64,000 bases of DNA from positions 868,001 through 932,000 of the forward strand of contig CANMVD010000001.1 of the NCBI GenBank assembly GCA_947501275.1, written 5' to 3'. Positions 55,260 through 63,322 of this stretch are shown here, piece after piece. A program made the translations under genes and the position numbers. Origin of the DNA: an uncultured Tateyamaria sp. Lineage in GTDB: Bacteria > Pseudomonadota > Alphaproteobacteria > Rhodobacterales > Rhodobacteraceae. Numbering within the stretch: position 1 is the stretch's first letter; every line of letters begins with the position of its first letter. Under the pieces are notes generated by a model. The model was not told the DNA's origin. It did not search any database and was given only the letters and a program-made list of their open reading frames with translations.

Positions 55260-55919
55260 CTAGCTGCGCAGCAATGACAAAACGTCTGTTGCGAGGCGAA
55301 GGCTTCGAACAATTGACCCGTGGCAACATATGATCATTGTAGGCTCATTTACTGAAACGTAGACTTTCAGCCACGCAGCATACAGTTTTCTGTCTTTGAT
55401 CCCATAGCTTGGGAATGTGCCCAGCATCTCGACAGTTTCTGCGATGTGTCCCACCTTACCCGAGGGGCCTTTGAAGCTATCGCAAACGATCCACAAGTGC
55501 TCTTGCTCGGATTCGATCACAACCCAAACCTCGCCGGTTTTCAGGCCATCTGGCTGGACAATATTGCATCCATGGGGGAGCAGAGGTTCTAGCTCTTCCA
55601 GCCTGTCGAACGTCAAACTTGTCTGCTTTTCCAGGCGGGGCTGAGCCTGATTTGAACAGATCAGTTTCGCCTTTGGGAAAGCTTCAGCATACTCATTAAG
55701 GCCCTTGTGATGATAGTGATTAGGTGCAAGCAGGTACGAAACCTCGCCAAGAGCAGTCAGGCTTGCCATAGCCTCCTCACCCAATCCCAACACCGGACTG
55801 TAAAGACAGAGCGATCCATCGCTTAGTCGCAGCGCCGTGACTCGTAGAGTACCTTTTTGCGCAGACCATATGCCCGAATGACGTGGGACCGGTGTGAAGG
55901 CGGATAGGGTTTTGCTCAT
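55260..55919 (-). CDS. DUF4336-like MBL-fold protein
   Basis: 219 residues from ATG at 55919, which overlaps the stop of the membrane gene (ATGA). The ORF-track version starts at 56303, with a ~128-residue extension that is the membrane gene in another frame. VTALRLSDGSLCLYSPVLGL, SYLLAPNHYHHKGLNEYAEA is the His-rich segment of a metallo-beta-lactamase-like fold, and MIICCHGSIVRSL near the end also fits. The family is DUF4336-like, with unknown substrate. Last gene of the tetR operon. Confidence 0.82.
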   Translation of the reverse strand: MSKTLSAFTPVPRHSGIWSAQKGTLRVTALRLSDGSLCLYSPVLGLGEEAMASLTALGEVSYLLAPNHYHHKGLNEYAEAFPKAKLICSNQAQPRLEKQTSLTFDRLEELEPLLPHGCNIVQPDGLKTGEVWVVIESEQEHLWIVCDSFKGPSGKVGHIAETVEMLGTFPSYGIKDRKLYAAWLKVYVSVNEPTMIICCHGSIVRSLRLATDVLSLLRS

Positions 55920-56380
55920 TGGGCGTCGGCCTGATCTTGGGTGTTGAACCACCATGCGATGAGCGCGGCGACGACCATCTCTACCCAAGCCAAGGGCAGC
56001 GCGATTGCCAGTACAGCTTTTGTGGCCAAGTTCATGTTGAAGAGGCCTAGCCAGAGGATCACAAAGACGACCATCCAGACGCCGGTGCCATACAAAACAG
56101 CACGCCGAGCAGAAGCCCCAAAGACTTTCAGAGCCATCCACGGCAGGAGGGTCGCTGCGACTACGAGAATCGTGTCCCAAATGCCCCAAATCATGAAGAC
56201 AGAAACGTTCATCGGCGCCACACCCGGCACCATTGAAAATGCCTCGCGCATCATAGGCATTACGAAAGCGAAGTAACGGAAGACTTCTGAGGTGTTTATC
56301 CAAAGAAAATTGAGGAAAAGCGCCTTAGTGAAAGGCGACAAGCGGTGGGGATCTTCTCGGTTTTCAGCAATCATGCTCAT
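55916..56380 (-). CDS. Four-helix membrane protein
   Basis: 154 residues with four hydrophobic segments (around APMNVSVFMIWGIWDTILVV, TLLPWMALKV, GTGVWMVVFVILWLGLFN and AVLAIALPLAWVEMVVAALI). No recognised domain. Its start overlaps the tetR stop by 4 bases, and its stop overlaps the next ATG by 4 bases, so all three genes are translated together. Likely an inner-membrane protein controlled by the TetR regulator. Confidence 0.8.
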   Translation of the reverse strand: MSMIAENREDPHRLSPFTKALFLNFLWINTSEVFRYFAFVMPMMREAFSMVPGVAPMNVSVFMIWGIWDTILVVAATLLPWMALKVFGASARRAVLYGTGVWMVVFVILWLGLFNMNLATKAVLAIALPLAWVEMVVAALIAWWFNTQDQADAQ

Positions 56381-56964
56381 TGTTTGGTTTCTGGCAGAAG
56401 TGTGAGGAAGCTCCGAACCGCTTCTCGTAAGAGGTCGCCGTCACTAACTCGCCGTGACGTAGCCCAAAGCCCGTTGGTAAAAATGACCATCACGCCAGCC
56501 AACTCGCCGATCCGTCGTGGTTCAAGGTGTGGTGCGGAGTTGTGCAAGGCAGACGCAAATCCCCGCCTGAGCCGGTTATTGTGTCGAACGACTTCGGCCA
56601 TCACATCCGGATCACCGGGCGCAACTTCCGTGGCTGAGTTGGTCACAAAGCACCCTGGTCCAGGCAAGCCCACACGTTCGCCCAATGATATTTGCTCTTC
56701 GAAATAGTCTGACACGCTTTGCAGGGTCGCGCCGGGCGCCTCTACTACCTCGAAGGCAGGCGTCACGATGCTTTTTTGGTAGGTATCAAAGCAGGCCAGA
56801 AACAAAGCCTTTTTGCCACCAAAACTGGCATAGATCCCATGGCGGCTGATCCCTGTTGCCTTCACCAGATCATCCATTGACGAAGCATGGAACCCGTTGA
56901 CCCAAAAATGCTGGAGTGCCCGTTCGGCAAGTTGCTCAGAGGTGAAAGACGTCATGCGTGGCAT
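56377..56964 (-). CDS. TetR-family transcriptional regulator
   Basis: 195 residues. N-terminal HTH (LAERALQHFWVNGFHASSMD, DLVKATGISRHGIYASFGGK). The C-terminal ligand domain is NemR/AcrR-like (GPGCFVTNSATEVAPGDPDV). The start could be ATG at 56964 or 56955; the upstream perfect palindromes overlap the first one. First gene of a three-gene operon, probably self-repressed. Confidence 0.91.
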   Translation of the reverse strand: MPRMTSFTSEQLAERALQHFWVNGFHASSMDDLVKATGISRHGIYASFGGKKALFLACFDTYQKSIVTPAFEVVEAPGATLQSVSDYFEEQISLGERVGLPGPGCFVTNSATEVAPGDPDVMAEVVRHNNRLRRGFASALHNSAPHLEPRRIGELAGVMVIFTNGLWATSRRVSDGDLLREAVRSFLTLLPETKQ

Positions 56965-56973
56965 ATATATGCC
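56960..56973. promoter_or_regulatory. Palindrome 1 at the tetR start (candidate operator)
   Basis: GGCATATATATGCC, a perfect 14-bp palindrome, overlaps the first possible tetR ATG (56964). It would block transcription or initiation if TetR binds it. Confidence 0.5.
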
Positions 56974-56977
56974 ATAT

Positions 56978-56993
56978 CAGAATGATCATTCTG
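56978..56993. promoter_or_regulatory. Palindrome 2 upstream of tetR (candidate operator)
   Basis: CAGAATGATCATTCTG, a perfect 16-bp palindrome, 4 bases beyond palindrome 1. Length and symmetry fit a TetR-family dimer site and would autoregulate the operon. Confidence 0.65.
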
Positions 56994-57055
56994 CTACAAG
57001 AAAACAATCACTCAGCCGTGGCGAGAGTCAGGTTTGGCCCGCAATCGGGACGTCC

Positions 57056-57880
57056 CTACCTCCGCGCGCCCCAGCTGATTGAGGCGTTGCGGCGGGTGTA
57101 GAATTCGCCCATCAGCCCGATCATCAGCAAGACAACTCCAACCCACCATGAATATTCCCAACTGGAGTAGCGCGGATTGTAGTTGATGAAGGAGTAACCC
57201 CGCGATTGGTCAATGACGTGAAACAGGGGGTTCCAGTCAAACATTGCCAGCATGAAACTGGGCAATGTGTTGGCCACGAACATCTTGCCGGACGCGATCA
57301 TGTTGGCTCGTTGGTAGATCTGGGTAAAGATCGACACAAATGTCGGAAACCACGGTTTGATCGCCAGCAGCACCACGCCCAGCGCGCAGCCTGTGAACCA
57401 AGCCAGAAGCAGCATGCCAAAGGCGCTGAACGGGTCCTCGATCTCGAACGGTGTAAAGGCGACGTGGTAGATGAACAGGATCATGAAACACGACAGCACC
57501 TGTACATAAAGCGCGCCCAGCGCGGCTGATACGATGCTGACAATGGTGTTCATCGGGGCGTGCTGCATCATCGGGCTGGCGGGTCCCTCGGACCCTGTGA
57601 CGGCCCCCAGCGCCTTAACATGAGTCATATAAAGGAAGATGCCTGTCATGATATAGAGCAGGAAATCGCCCCGGATTGCGGCACCCCGCAGACCCAGCAC
57701 AGAGAACATGACGTAGAATGCGGCGACAAAAATAACCGCCTGCAGCATGTTCATCGCAATTGCCAGAAACGCGTTGTTATGCGTTTTGCGCACGGACCGG
57801 ACGATCGAGTGATAAATCACCTCGAACATGGCCAGGGCGGAGCCAAGGTTGCTTTGTGGTTTGCGGGTGGAGTTGAACAT
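57056..57880 (-). CDS. ABC-2 type polysaccharide export permease (KpsM-like)
   Basis: 274 residues with six hydrophobic segments. Near the end is ASGKMFVANTLPSFMLAMFD and then PLFHVIDQSRGYSF, a pattern seen in KpsM/Wzm permeases. Exports polysaccharide through the inner membrane. The partner ATPase (KpsT-like) is not adjacent: the tetR operon lies on its 3' side and cysQ starts divergently on its 5' side. Surface-polysaccharide genes follow in divergent orientation. Confidence 0.88.
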   Translation of the reverse strand: MFNSTRKPQSNLGSALAMFEVIYHSIVRSVRKTHNNAFLAIAMNMLQAVIFVAAFYVMFSVLGLRGAAIRGDFLLYIMTGIFLYMTHVKALGAVTGSEGPASPMMQHAPMNTIVSIVSAALGALYVQVLSCFMILFIYHVAFTPFEIEDPFSAFGMLLLAWFTGCALGVVLLAIKPWFPTFVSIFTQIYQRANMIASGKMFVANTLPSFMLAMFDWNPLFHVIDQSRGYSFINYNPRYSSWEYSWWVGVVLLMIGLMGEFYTRRNASISWGARR

Positions 57881-58000
57881 CAGCTGTTGTCTGCCTCGAC
57901 TGCCTGAAATGTCGCACGGAATTCTTGCTGTTCCGTTATCACGGCACCATAAGGGGTGCGGGTCGAAAATTCAATAAAACCTCGGTGAGGATACCAAGAC

Positions 58001-58798
58001 ATGAACTACGAGCAGTTGATCCCGGTGATCCGCAAGCTGGCATTGGAAGCAGGTGACAAGATCATGGAGATCTATGATGCCGATGATTTCGACGTGAAGG
58101 TCAAATCAGATGACAGTCCTGTAACAGCGGCGGATGAAGCGGCGGATGCGTTGATTTCGGCCGGATTGCGGGCCGCTTTTCCTGACGTGATGTTAGTGAC
58201 CGAAGAACAGTCCGATACCCACACTGCGTCGGGAAACACATTTCTGATTGTCGACCCGTTAGACGGGACCAAAGAATTCATCCATCGGCGCGGCGATTTC
58301 ACCGTTAATATCGCTTTGGTCGAGGATGGAGTGCCAACCCGTGGCGTCGTCTATGCCCCCGCCAAGGGCCGCATGTTTTACACCGATGCCTCCGGCCAGT
58401 CTGTCGAGGAGACCGGGGACCTGGCCAAGGATGCCGTGGGACCTGTGACCGCGATGAATGTCGCGGCCAGTGACAATGCTGCGTTGATGGTTGTCGCCTC
58501 GAAGTCTCACCGCGATCAGGCGACAGACGACTACATCAACAAGTATGCCGTTAAGGATATGAAAAGCGCCGGGTCTTCGTTGAAGTTCTGTCTGGTAGCG
58601 ACGGGCGAGGCTGATTTGTACCCCCGTCTGGGTCGCACGATGGAGTGGGACACGGCGGCAGGTCACGCGGTTTTATCTGGTGCTGGTGGTGCAGTTGTCC
58701 GCTTCGATGATCTGACCCCGCTGGTTTATGGCAAGGAAGATTTCGCCAATCCGTTCTTCATTGCTTACGCCCCCGCAGTTGATCTGAAGCAGGGCTGA
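58001..58798 (+). CDS. cysQ: 3'(2'),5'-bisphosphate nucleotidase CysQ
   Basis: 265 residues. Metal site DPLDGTKEFIHRRGDFTVNI and the C-terminal WDTAAGHAVLSGAGG are the inositol-monophosphatase superfamily signatures in the CysQ branch. It removes 3'-phosphate from PAP, the by-product of sulfation. Stop shares one base with the kdsB-like start. Confidence 0.92.
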   Translation: MNYEQLIPVIRKLALEAGDKIMEIYDADDFDVKVKSDDSPVTAADEAADALISAGLRAAFPDVMLVTEEQSDTHTASGNTFLIVDPLDGTKEFIHRRGDFTVNIALVEDGVPTRGVVYAPAKGRMFYTDASGQSVEETGDLAKDAVGPVTAMNVAASDNAALMVVASKSHRDQATDDYINKYAVKDMKSAGSSLKFCLVATGEADLYPRLGRTMEWDTAAGHAVLSGAGGAVVRFDDLTPLVYGKEDFANPFFIAYAPAVDLKQG

Positions 58799-59598
58799 TG
58801 TCCGTCCTGATTGTCATTCCGGCGCGCTACGCTTCGTCCCGTTACCCGGGCAAGCCCTTAGTGGCGCTGAAAGGCGCTGGTGGCGTGTCCCATACCCTGA
58901 TCGAGCGCAGTTGGCGTGCGGGGATGTCAGTAACCGGTGTGGACCGCGTTGTCGTGGCAACAGATGATGATCGTATCCGAGACGCTTGTGAGGCTTTTGG
59001 GGCGGATGTTGTGATGACGTCGGAGACCTGTGCCAACGGCACTGAGCGTTGCGCCGAGGCCCACAATATGTTGGGCGAAGTTTACGATATTGTCGTTAAT
59101 CTTCAAGGGGATGCACCTTTGACGCCGCCATGGTTTGTCGAAGGGTTGATCGCGGGGTTACGCGCCGCTCCGGACGCCGAGATCGCCACGCCTGTCTTGC
59201 GTTGTGACGGTGCGACCCTCACCGGTTTTCTGGATGACCGCAAAGCTGGTCGCGTTGGCGGAACAACGGCTGTTTTTGGGGCGGGCGGACGTGCCTTGTA
59301 TTTCTCCAAGGAGGTCGTGCCCTACACCAATTCCACCTATGCTCCAGACGCGGAAACGCCCGTTTTTCACCACGTTGGTGTCTATGCGTATCGCCCCGCT
59401 GCCCTGAGTGCATATCCTGGTTGGGATGTTGGCCCTCTTGAAAAGTTGGAGGGGTTGGAGCAATTGCGGTTTCTCGAAAACGGTCGCCCCGTTTTGTGCG
59501 TGGAAGTCGAGGCGCGTGGCCGCCAATTCTGGGAGTTGAACAACCCCGAAGATGTGCCGAAGCTGGAAGCGATGATGGCTGAGATGGGTCTCGAATGA
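58798..59598 (+). CDS. KdsB-like CMP-sugar-acid cytidylyltransferase with altered conserved residues
   Basis: 266 residues. VIPARYASSRYPGKPLVALK, LEQLRFLENGRP and HVGVYAYRPAALSAYP mark the KdsB fold (CMP-Kdo synthase). Two usually strict spots differ: QGDEP reads QGDAP, and the DTPED near the C-terminus reads NNPED, at the Asp that helps bind Mg2+ in E. coli KdsB. It may use a Kdo-related sugar acid. Between cysQ (1-base overlap) and a glycosyltransferase gene (4-base overlap). Confidence 0.85.
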   Translation: MSVLIVIPARYASSRYPGKPLVALKGAGGVSHTLIERSWRAGMSVTGVDRVVVATDDDRIRDACEAFGADVVMTSETCANGTERCAEAHNMLGEVYDIVVNLQGDAPLTPPWFVEGLIAGLRAAPDAEIATPVLRCDGATLTGFLDDRKAGRVGGTTAVFGAGGRALYFSKEVVPYTNSTYAPDAETPVFHHVGVYAYRPAALSAYPGWDVGPLEKLEGLEQLRFLENGRPVLCVEVEARGRQFWELNNPEDVPKLEAMMAEMGLE

Positions 59599-60830
59599 CC
59601 ACTCAGCCGCTGGTCAGTGTTGTGGTGGTCAGCCGCGACAGGCCGGAGGCATTGTGTCGGTGCCTGGTTGGGCTGACGCAGGTTCAATATTCGGACTTCG
59701 AAGTTGTTGTTGTGGCCGACCCGGAAGGCATGCGTGCTGTGGCTGATCTGCCATTTGCCGGTGATCTGAAAGTTGTCGAATTTGATCGCCCCAACATTTC
59801 GGAAGCGCGCAATTTGGGGATCAGCCACGCTGCCGGGGATGTCATTGCCTTTATTGATGACGATGCTGTACCGGAACCAAGTTGGCTGACCTTTCTGATG
59901 GCACCCTTTGCGCGCGAGCAGGTGGCAGCATCGGGTGGGTTTGTGCGGGGACGCAACGGGATCTCTTATCAATGGATGGCCCGCAGTGTGTCGAGCGACG
60001 GGGTCACTGAGCCACTGGAGGTCAATGCGAGGCGTGCAACGATCCTCACGCCCAAAGGTCGCCGTGCAACGAAGACCGAAGGCACCAATATGGCGGTGCG
60101 TCGGGATGTGTTGGTGGCCTTGGAGGGATTCGACCCGGGGTTTGCCTTTTTCCTGGATGAGACAGATCTGAACCTGCGTTTGATGCAGGCGGGCCATGCC
60201 ACTGCGATTGTCCCGCTGGCCGAAGTCCATCACGGATATGCCGCCAGTCCGCGCCGCCGATTTGACCGGGTGCCGCGTGATCTGTTCGATATCGGGGCCA
60301 GTTGGGCGGTCTTCCAGCGCAAGCATCTGCCGGAGAAGGACCGCCCTGCGCATTGGCGGGCTTTGCGTGTCAGCGAACGGAAGCGAGCCCTGAGGCATAT
60401 GGTGGCGGGGCGTCTGCAACCCGCTGATGTGCGTCAATTGATGGCGCGTCTGGACCAGGGTTATGGTCAGGGTATGGCGCGCAAACGCGGTGGGGCGGCG
60501 GTGTCACGCAGTCCTGTCAGCCCTTTTCGTCCAATTCCGGTTGCCCCACGCAAAAGCGTGGTGTTGTCGGGCCGGTCGTGGCAACGCAAAGCGCTGCGCA
60601 AGGAAGCGGCGGAGCGTTGTGCTGCAGGCGAGATCGTCACTCTGATCCTGCTGTCGCCCACGGCACTGTTTCATCACGTGCGTTTCACGGATGCTGGTTT
60701 TTGGGAGCAAACAGGGGGCCTGTTTGGGCGGGCGGAACGCAGTGATCCGCCGTTTCGGCTCGAATCATTTGCGACGCGTGTCAAGCGAGAGGTGCGAAGA
60801 GTCGCGGATCAGCGTCGGATTCAGCTCTGA
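59595..60830 (+). CDS. Family 2 glycosyltransferase
   Basis: 411 residues. GT-A fold: VSVVVVSRDRPEALCRCLVG at the N-terminus, metal motif AFIDDDAVPEPSWL, and FFLDETDLNLRLMQAGHA with the catalytic base region. The C-terminal ~150 residues are basic and of unknown role (KAVLS/RKSVVLSGRSWQRKALRK). Overlaps kdsB-like by 4 bases. The sugar acceptor cannot be told. Confidence 0.9.
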   Translation: MTTQPLVSVVVVSRDRPEALCRCLVGLTQVQYSDFEVVVVADPEGMRAVADLPFAGDLKVVEFDRPNISEARNLGISHAAGDVIAFIDDDAVPEPSWLTFLMAPFAREQVAASGGFVRGRNGISYQWMARSVSSDGVTEPLEVNARRATILTPKGRRATKTEGTNMAVRRDVLVALEGFDPGFAFFLDETDLNLRLMQAGHATAIVPLAEVHHGYAASPRRRFDRVPRDLFDIGASWAVFQRKHLPEKDRPAHWRALRVSERKRALRHMVAGRLQPADVRQLMARLDQGYGQGMARKRGGAAVSRSPVSPFRPIPVAPRKSVVLSGRSWQRKALRKEAAERCAAGEIVTLILLSPTALFHHVRFTDAGFWEQTGGLFGRAERSDPPFRLESFATRVKREVRRVADQRRIQL

Positions 60831-60874
60831 TTCTGGCGTGATCTCGCAACAGTTCCCCTTTCACGAAGAAATTT

Positions 60875-60902
60875 AATGTGTTCGACGTTCTTTCGACACA
60901 TT
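60875..60902. repeat. Imperfect inverted repeat upstream of galU
   Basis: AATGTGT ... ACACATT with a 14-base interior (TCGACGTTCTTTCG), ~70 bases before galU. Could be a regulator site. Weak evidence. Confidence 0.3.
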
Positions 60903-60970
60903 GTGAACCTTAGAAAACCTACAACGCATCGCACAAGGTGCCGAGCAGGTAAGAAACGTGGGGCTAATCC

Positions 60971-61864
60971 ATGCGCAAGAAGTTAACGAAGGCAATCTTT
61001 CCGGTGGCTGGATTGGGGACGCGGTTTTTGCCCGCGACCAAGTCAGTGCCGAAGGAAATCATGACATTGGTCGACCGACCGTTGATCCAGTACGCCATTG
61101 ATGAGGCGCGCGCCGCCGGGATCAAGGAATTCATTTTTGTCACATCGCGGGGTAAAGGTGCTCTCGAAGACTACTTTGACCACTCGCCGACTCTTGAGCA
61201 GGAACTGCGCAAGAAGAATAAACTGGATCTGTTGGACACCCTCAAGGACACCAACATGGACAGCGGTGCTATTGCCTATGTCCGCCAGCACAAGGCCCTT
61301 GGTTTGGGTCATGCCGTGTGGTGTGCCCGTCGCTTGATCGCAAACGAACCCTTCGCCGTGATTTTGCCTGATGACGTTATTGCCGCTGAAAAGCCCTGCT
61401 TGCAGCAGATGGTCGAGGCCTACGAAGAAACAGGCGGCAACATCGTTGCGGCCATGGAAGTCCCGCCAGAGCAGGCGTCTTCCTATGGTGTCTTGGACAT
61501 CCAGAACGATATGGGCCAGATGGTCGAAGTCAAAGGTATGGTCGAAAAACCCCCTGCCAATGAAGCGCCGTCCAATCTGGCTGTGATTGGCCGCTATATC
61601 CTGACGCCCCCTGTCTTGCGGTCGCTAAACCAGATGAAAACCGGCGCGGGCGGCGAAATCCAGTTGACCGACGCCATCGCTGCCGAGATTGGCTCTAAAT
61701 CGGGCGTTTACGGATACCGCTTCCGTGGTCAGCGATTTGATTGTGGTTCCAAGTCCGGGTTCCTGCAGGCGACCGTTGCATTTGGTCTGGCCCGCGAGGA
61801 ACTGCGCGAAGACCTGTTGGGTTATATCCAGGACGTCGTTCAGATGGACAAGGCCGCACAATAA
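60971..61864 (+). CDS. galU: UTP-glucose-1-phosphate uridylyltransferase
   Basis: 297 residues. FPVAGLGTRFLPATKSVPKE is the nucleotidyl-transferase start, VDRPLIQYAIDEARAAGIKE follows, and KALGLGHAVWCAR and the DCGSKSGFLQATVAF region are typical of GalU. Makes UDP-glucose for surface glycans. Preceded by 140 bases without a gene, and a short TGCAGC...GCTGCA hairpin lies soon after the stop. Confidence 0.95.
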   Translation: MRKKLTKAIFPVAGLGTRFLPATKSVPKEIMTLVDRPLIQYAIDEARAAGIKEFIFVTSRGKGALEDYFDHSPTLEQELRKKNKLDLLDTLKDTNMDSGAIAYVRQHKALGLGHAVWCARRLIANEPFAVILPDDVIAAEKPCLQQMVEAYEETGGNIVAAMEVPPEQASSYGVLDIQNDMGQMVEVKGMVEKPPANEAPSNLAVIGRYILTPPVLRSLNQMKTGAGGEIQLTDAIAAEIGSKSGVYGYRFRGQRFDCGSKSGFLQATVAFGLAREELREDLLGYIQDVVQMDKAAQ

Positions 61865-61993
61865 TCGGGCAACCGCATAGTGCAGCATTTAAAGGCTGCA
61901 GGATTTGTCTGGCTGTGACTTTCACCCTCTATTCGTGACCCACGTGCGCGCGCCCGTGTTGACGGAGCGCGTTGCGCGGGGGAATGTGCGGTA

Positions 61994-63274
61994 TTGGTGG
62001 CAGGTGCGTCATGTCTGATGGCGGGCTGTTGGTGGTGCGTGACGCGCATTGCCTTTGCGTCACAGGTTACTGCGCATCGGGATGGCATCAAACTGGCCAA
62101 TACGACACATAATCCGCCTCCCGCGCGCTTGCTGGATATTACCCGGCTGATGCGACGGGTCGGCAAGGTGCTGACCGGGGTTGATCGCGTCGAACTGGCC
62201 TATCTGCGTGCATTGCTGGCCGATCCAGTGCCGGTGTTTGGACTGATCCGGACACGGTTTGGATACTTATTGCTGGACGGTCGCGGCCTTGCCGATCTGC
62301 AAAATGTCTTGGCCGGTCCGCATGTGGACCTGACGACTGACATGCAACGTAGGCGGGCCTGGCGCCTGGCGCGTCGGTTGGCCGTACGCCGCGCTTTGCC
62401 CATTTTTCTGGAATCCATGCTGCGCCGTGCTGTGCCACACGGTGCTTCTTATGTGAACGTCGGGCACTCAAATCTGACAGAACGGGTGCTGAGCGCGGTC
62501 AAATCTGCATGTGATGCGCGCATCAGCGTCATGATCCACGATGTAATCCCATTGGAATTCCCTGAATTTCAACGCTCCGGGACTGTGCCTCAGTTCAACG
62601 CCATGCTGGCCCGAGTTGCGGCATGTGCCGATCACATCATCTACAATTCGCAAGATACGCGGGCGCGAGCAGAATTCTATATGGCGCGAAAGCCGGACCC
62701 GATTGTTGCGCATTTGGGAACAGAACTGGCAGAACCTGACCCGTCTACTTTGCCTGCGGATCTACCATTGCATGGACCTTACTTTGTGTGTCTGGGCACA
62801 ATTGAACCGCGCAAGAACCACGCTTTCCTGTTGGATATCTGGCAAGATATGGCGGAAGACGCCCCACATTTGCTGATTGTCGGCAACCGAGGCTGGAACA
62901 ATGATGCCGTCTTTGCCCGCCTTGACGTTTTGCCAAAAGACGGCACCGTCCGCGAAATATCGGGGCTGAATGACGGTGCTTTGTCCGCTTTGATAGCCGG
63001 TGCGCGGGGCGTGCTGTTCCCTACATTTGCGGAAGGGTTCGGCCTGCCTGCAACCGAGGCCGTCGCCTGCGGGGTGCCTGTCATCGTGAACGAGCTGGAC
63101 ATCTTCCGCGAAACCATGGGTGACATTCCCATTTACGCAAGCGTTTCAGATCGTTATCTGTGGATAAACAAGATAAAAGAGTTGGCCGGGGCGGAATCCA
63201 CAGCGCGCAAAACCAAGCAGTTTGACCCGCCCACATGGGCCGCACATTTCAAGATTGTGTTAAGGTTGATCTGA
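61994..63274 (+). CDS. Family 4-type glycosyltransferase
   Basis: 426 residues. GT-B fold, with the C-terminal half LGTIEPRKNHAFLLDIWQDM, and EGFGLPATEAVACGVPVIVN giving the E-x7-E motif. N-terminal LLDITRLMRRVGKVLTGVDR is a pattern in this branch. The start is uncertain: the first ~35 residues are unusual. TTG at 61994 has GGGGGAA upstream; GTG at 62039 is a later choice. Nothing ties it to a particular glycan. Confidence 0.85.
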   Translation: MVAGASCLMAGCWWCVTRIAFASQVTAHRDGIKLANTTHNPPPARLLDITRLMRRVGKVLTGVDRVELAYLRALLADPVPVFGLIRTRFGYLLLDGRGLADLQNVLAGPHVDLTTDMQRRRAWRLARRLAVRRALPIFLESMLRRAVPHGASYVNVGHSNLTERVLSAVKSACDARISVMIHDVIPLEFPEFQRSGTVPQFNAMLARVAACADHIIYNSQDTRARAEFYMARKPDPIVAHLGTELAEPDPSTLPADLPLHGPYFVCLGTIEPRKNHAFLLDIWQDMAEDAPHLLIVGNRGWNNDAVFARLDVLPKDGTVREISGLNDGALSALIAGARGVLFPTFAEGFGLPATEAVACGVPVIVNELDIFRETMGDIPIYASVSDRYLWINKIKELAGAESTARKTKQFDPPTWAAHFKIVLRLI

Positions 63275-63322
63275 TACGCGCAAGGTGGGCCGCAAAACGC
63301 GGCGGGTAAAGGAACAGACTGT

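Noticed and set aside
55920-56303. N-terminal 128-residue extension of the MBL-fold ORF
   Set aside because: Same bases encode the membrane protein in another frame; the MBL-fold family starts at the ATG at 55919.
59382-60437. 351-residue minus-strand ORF over kdsB-like and GT2 genes
   Set aside because: Spans two real genes in antisense, with His/Arg-rich composition.
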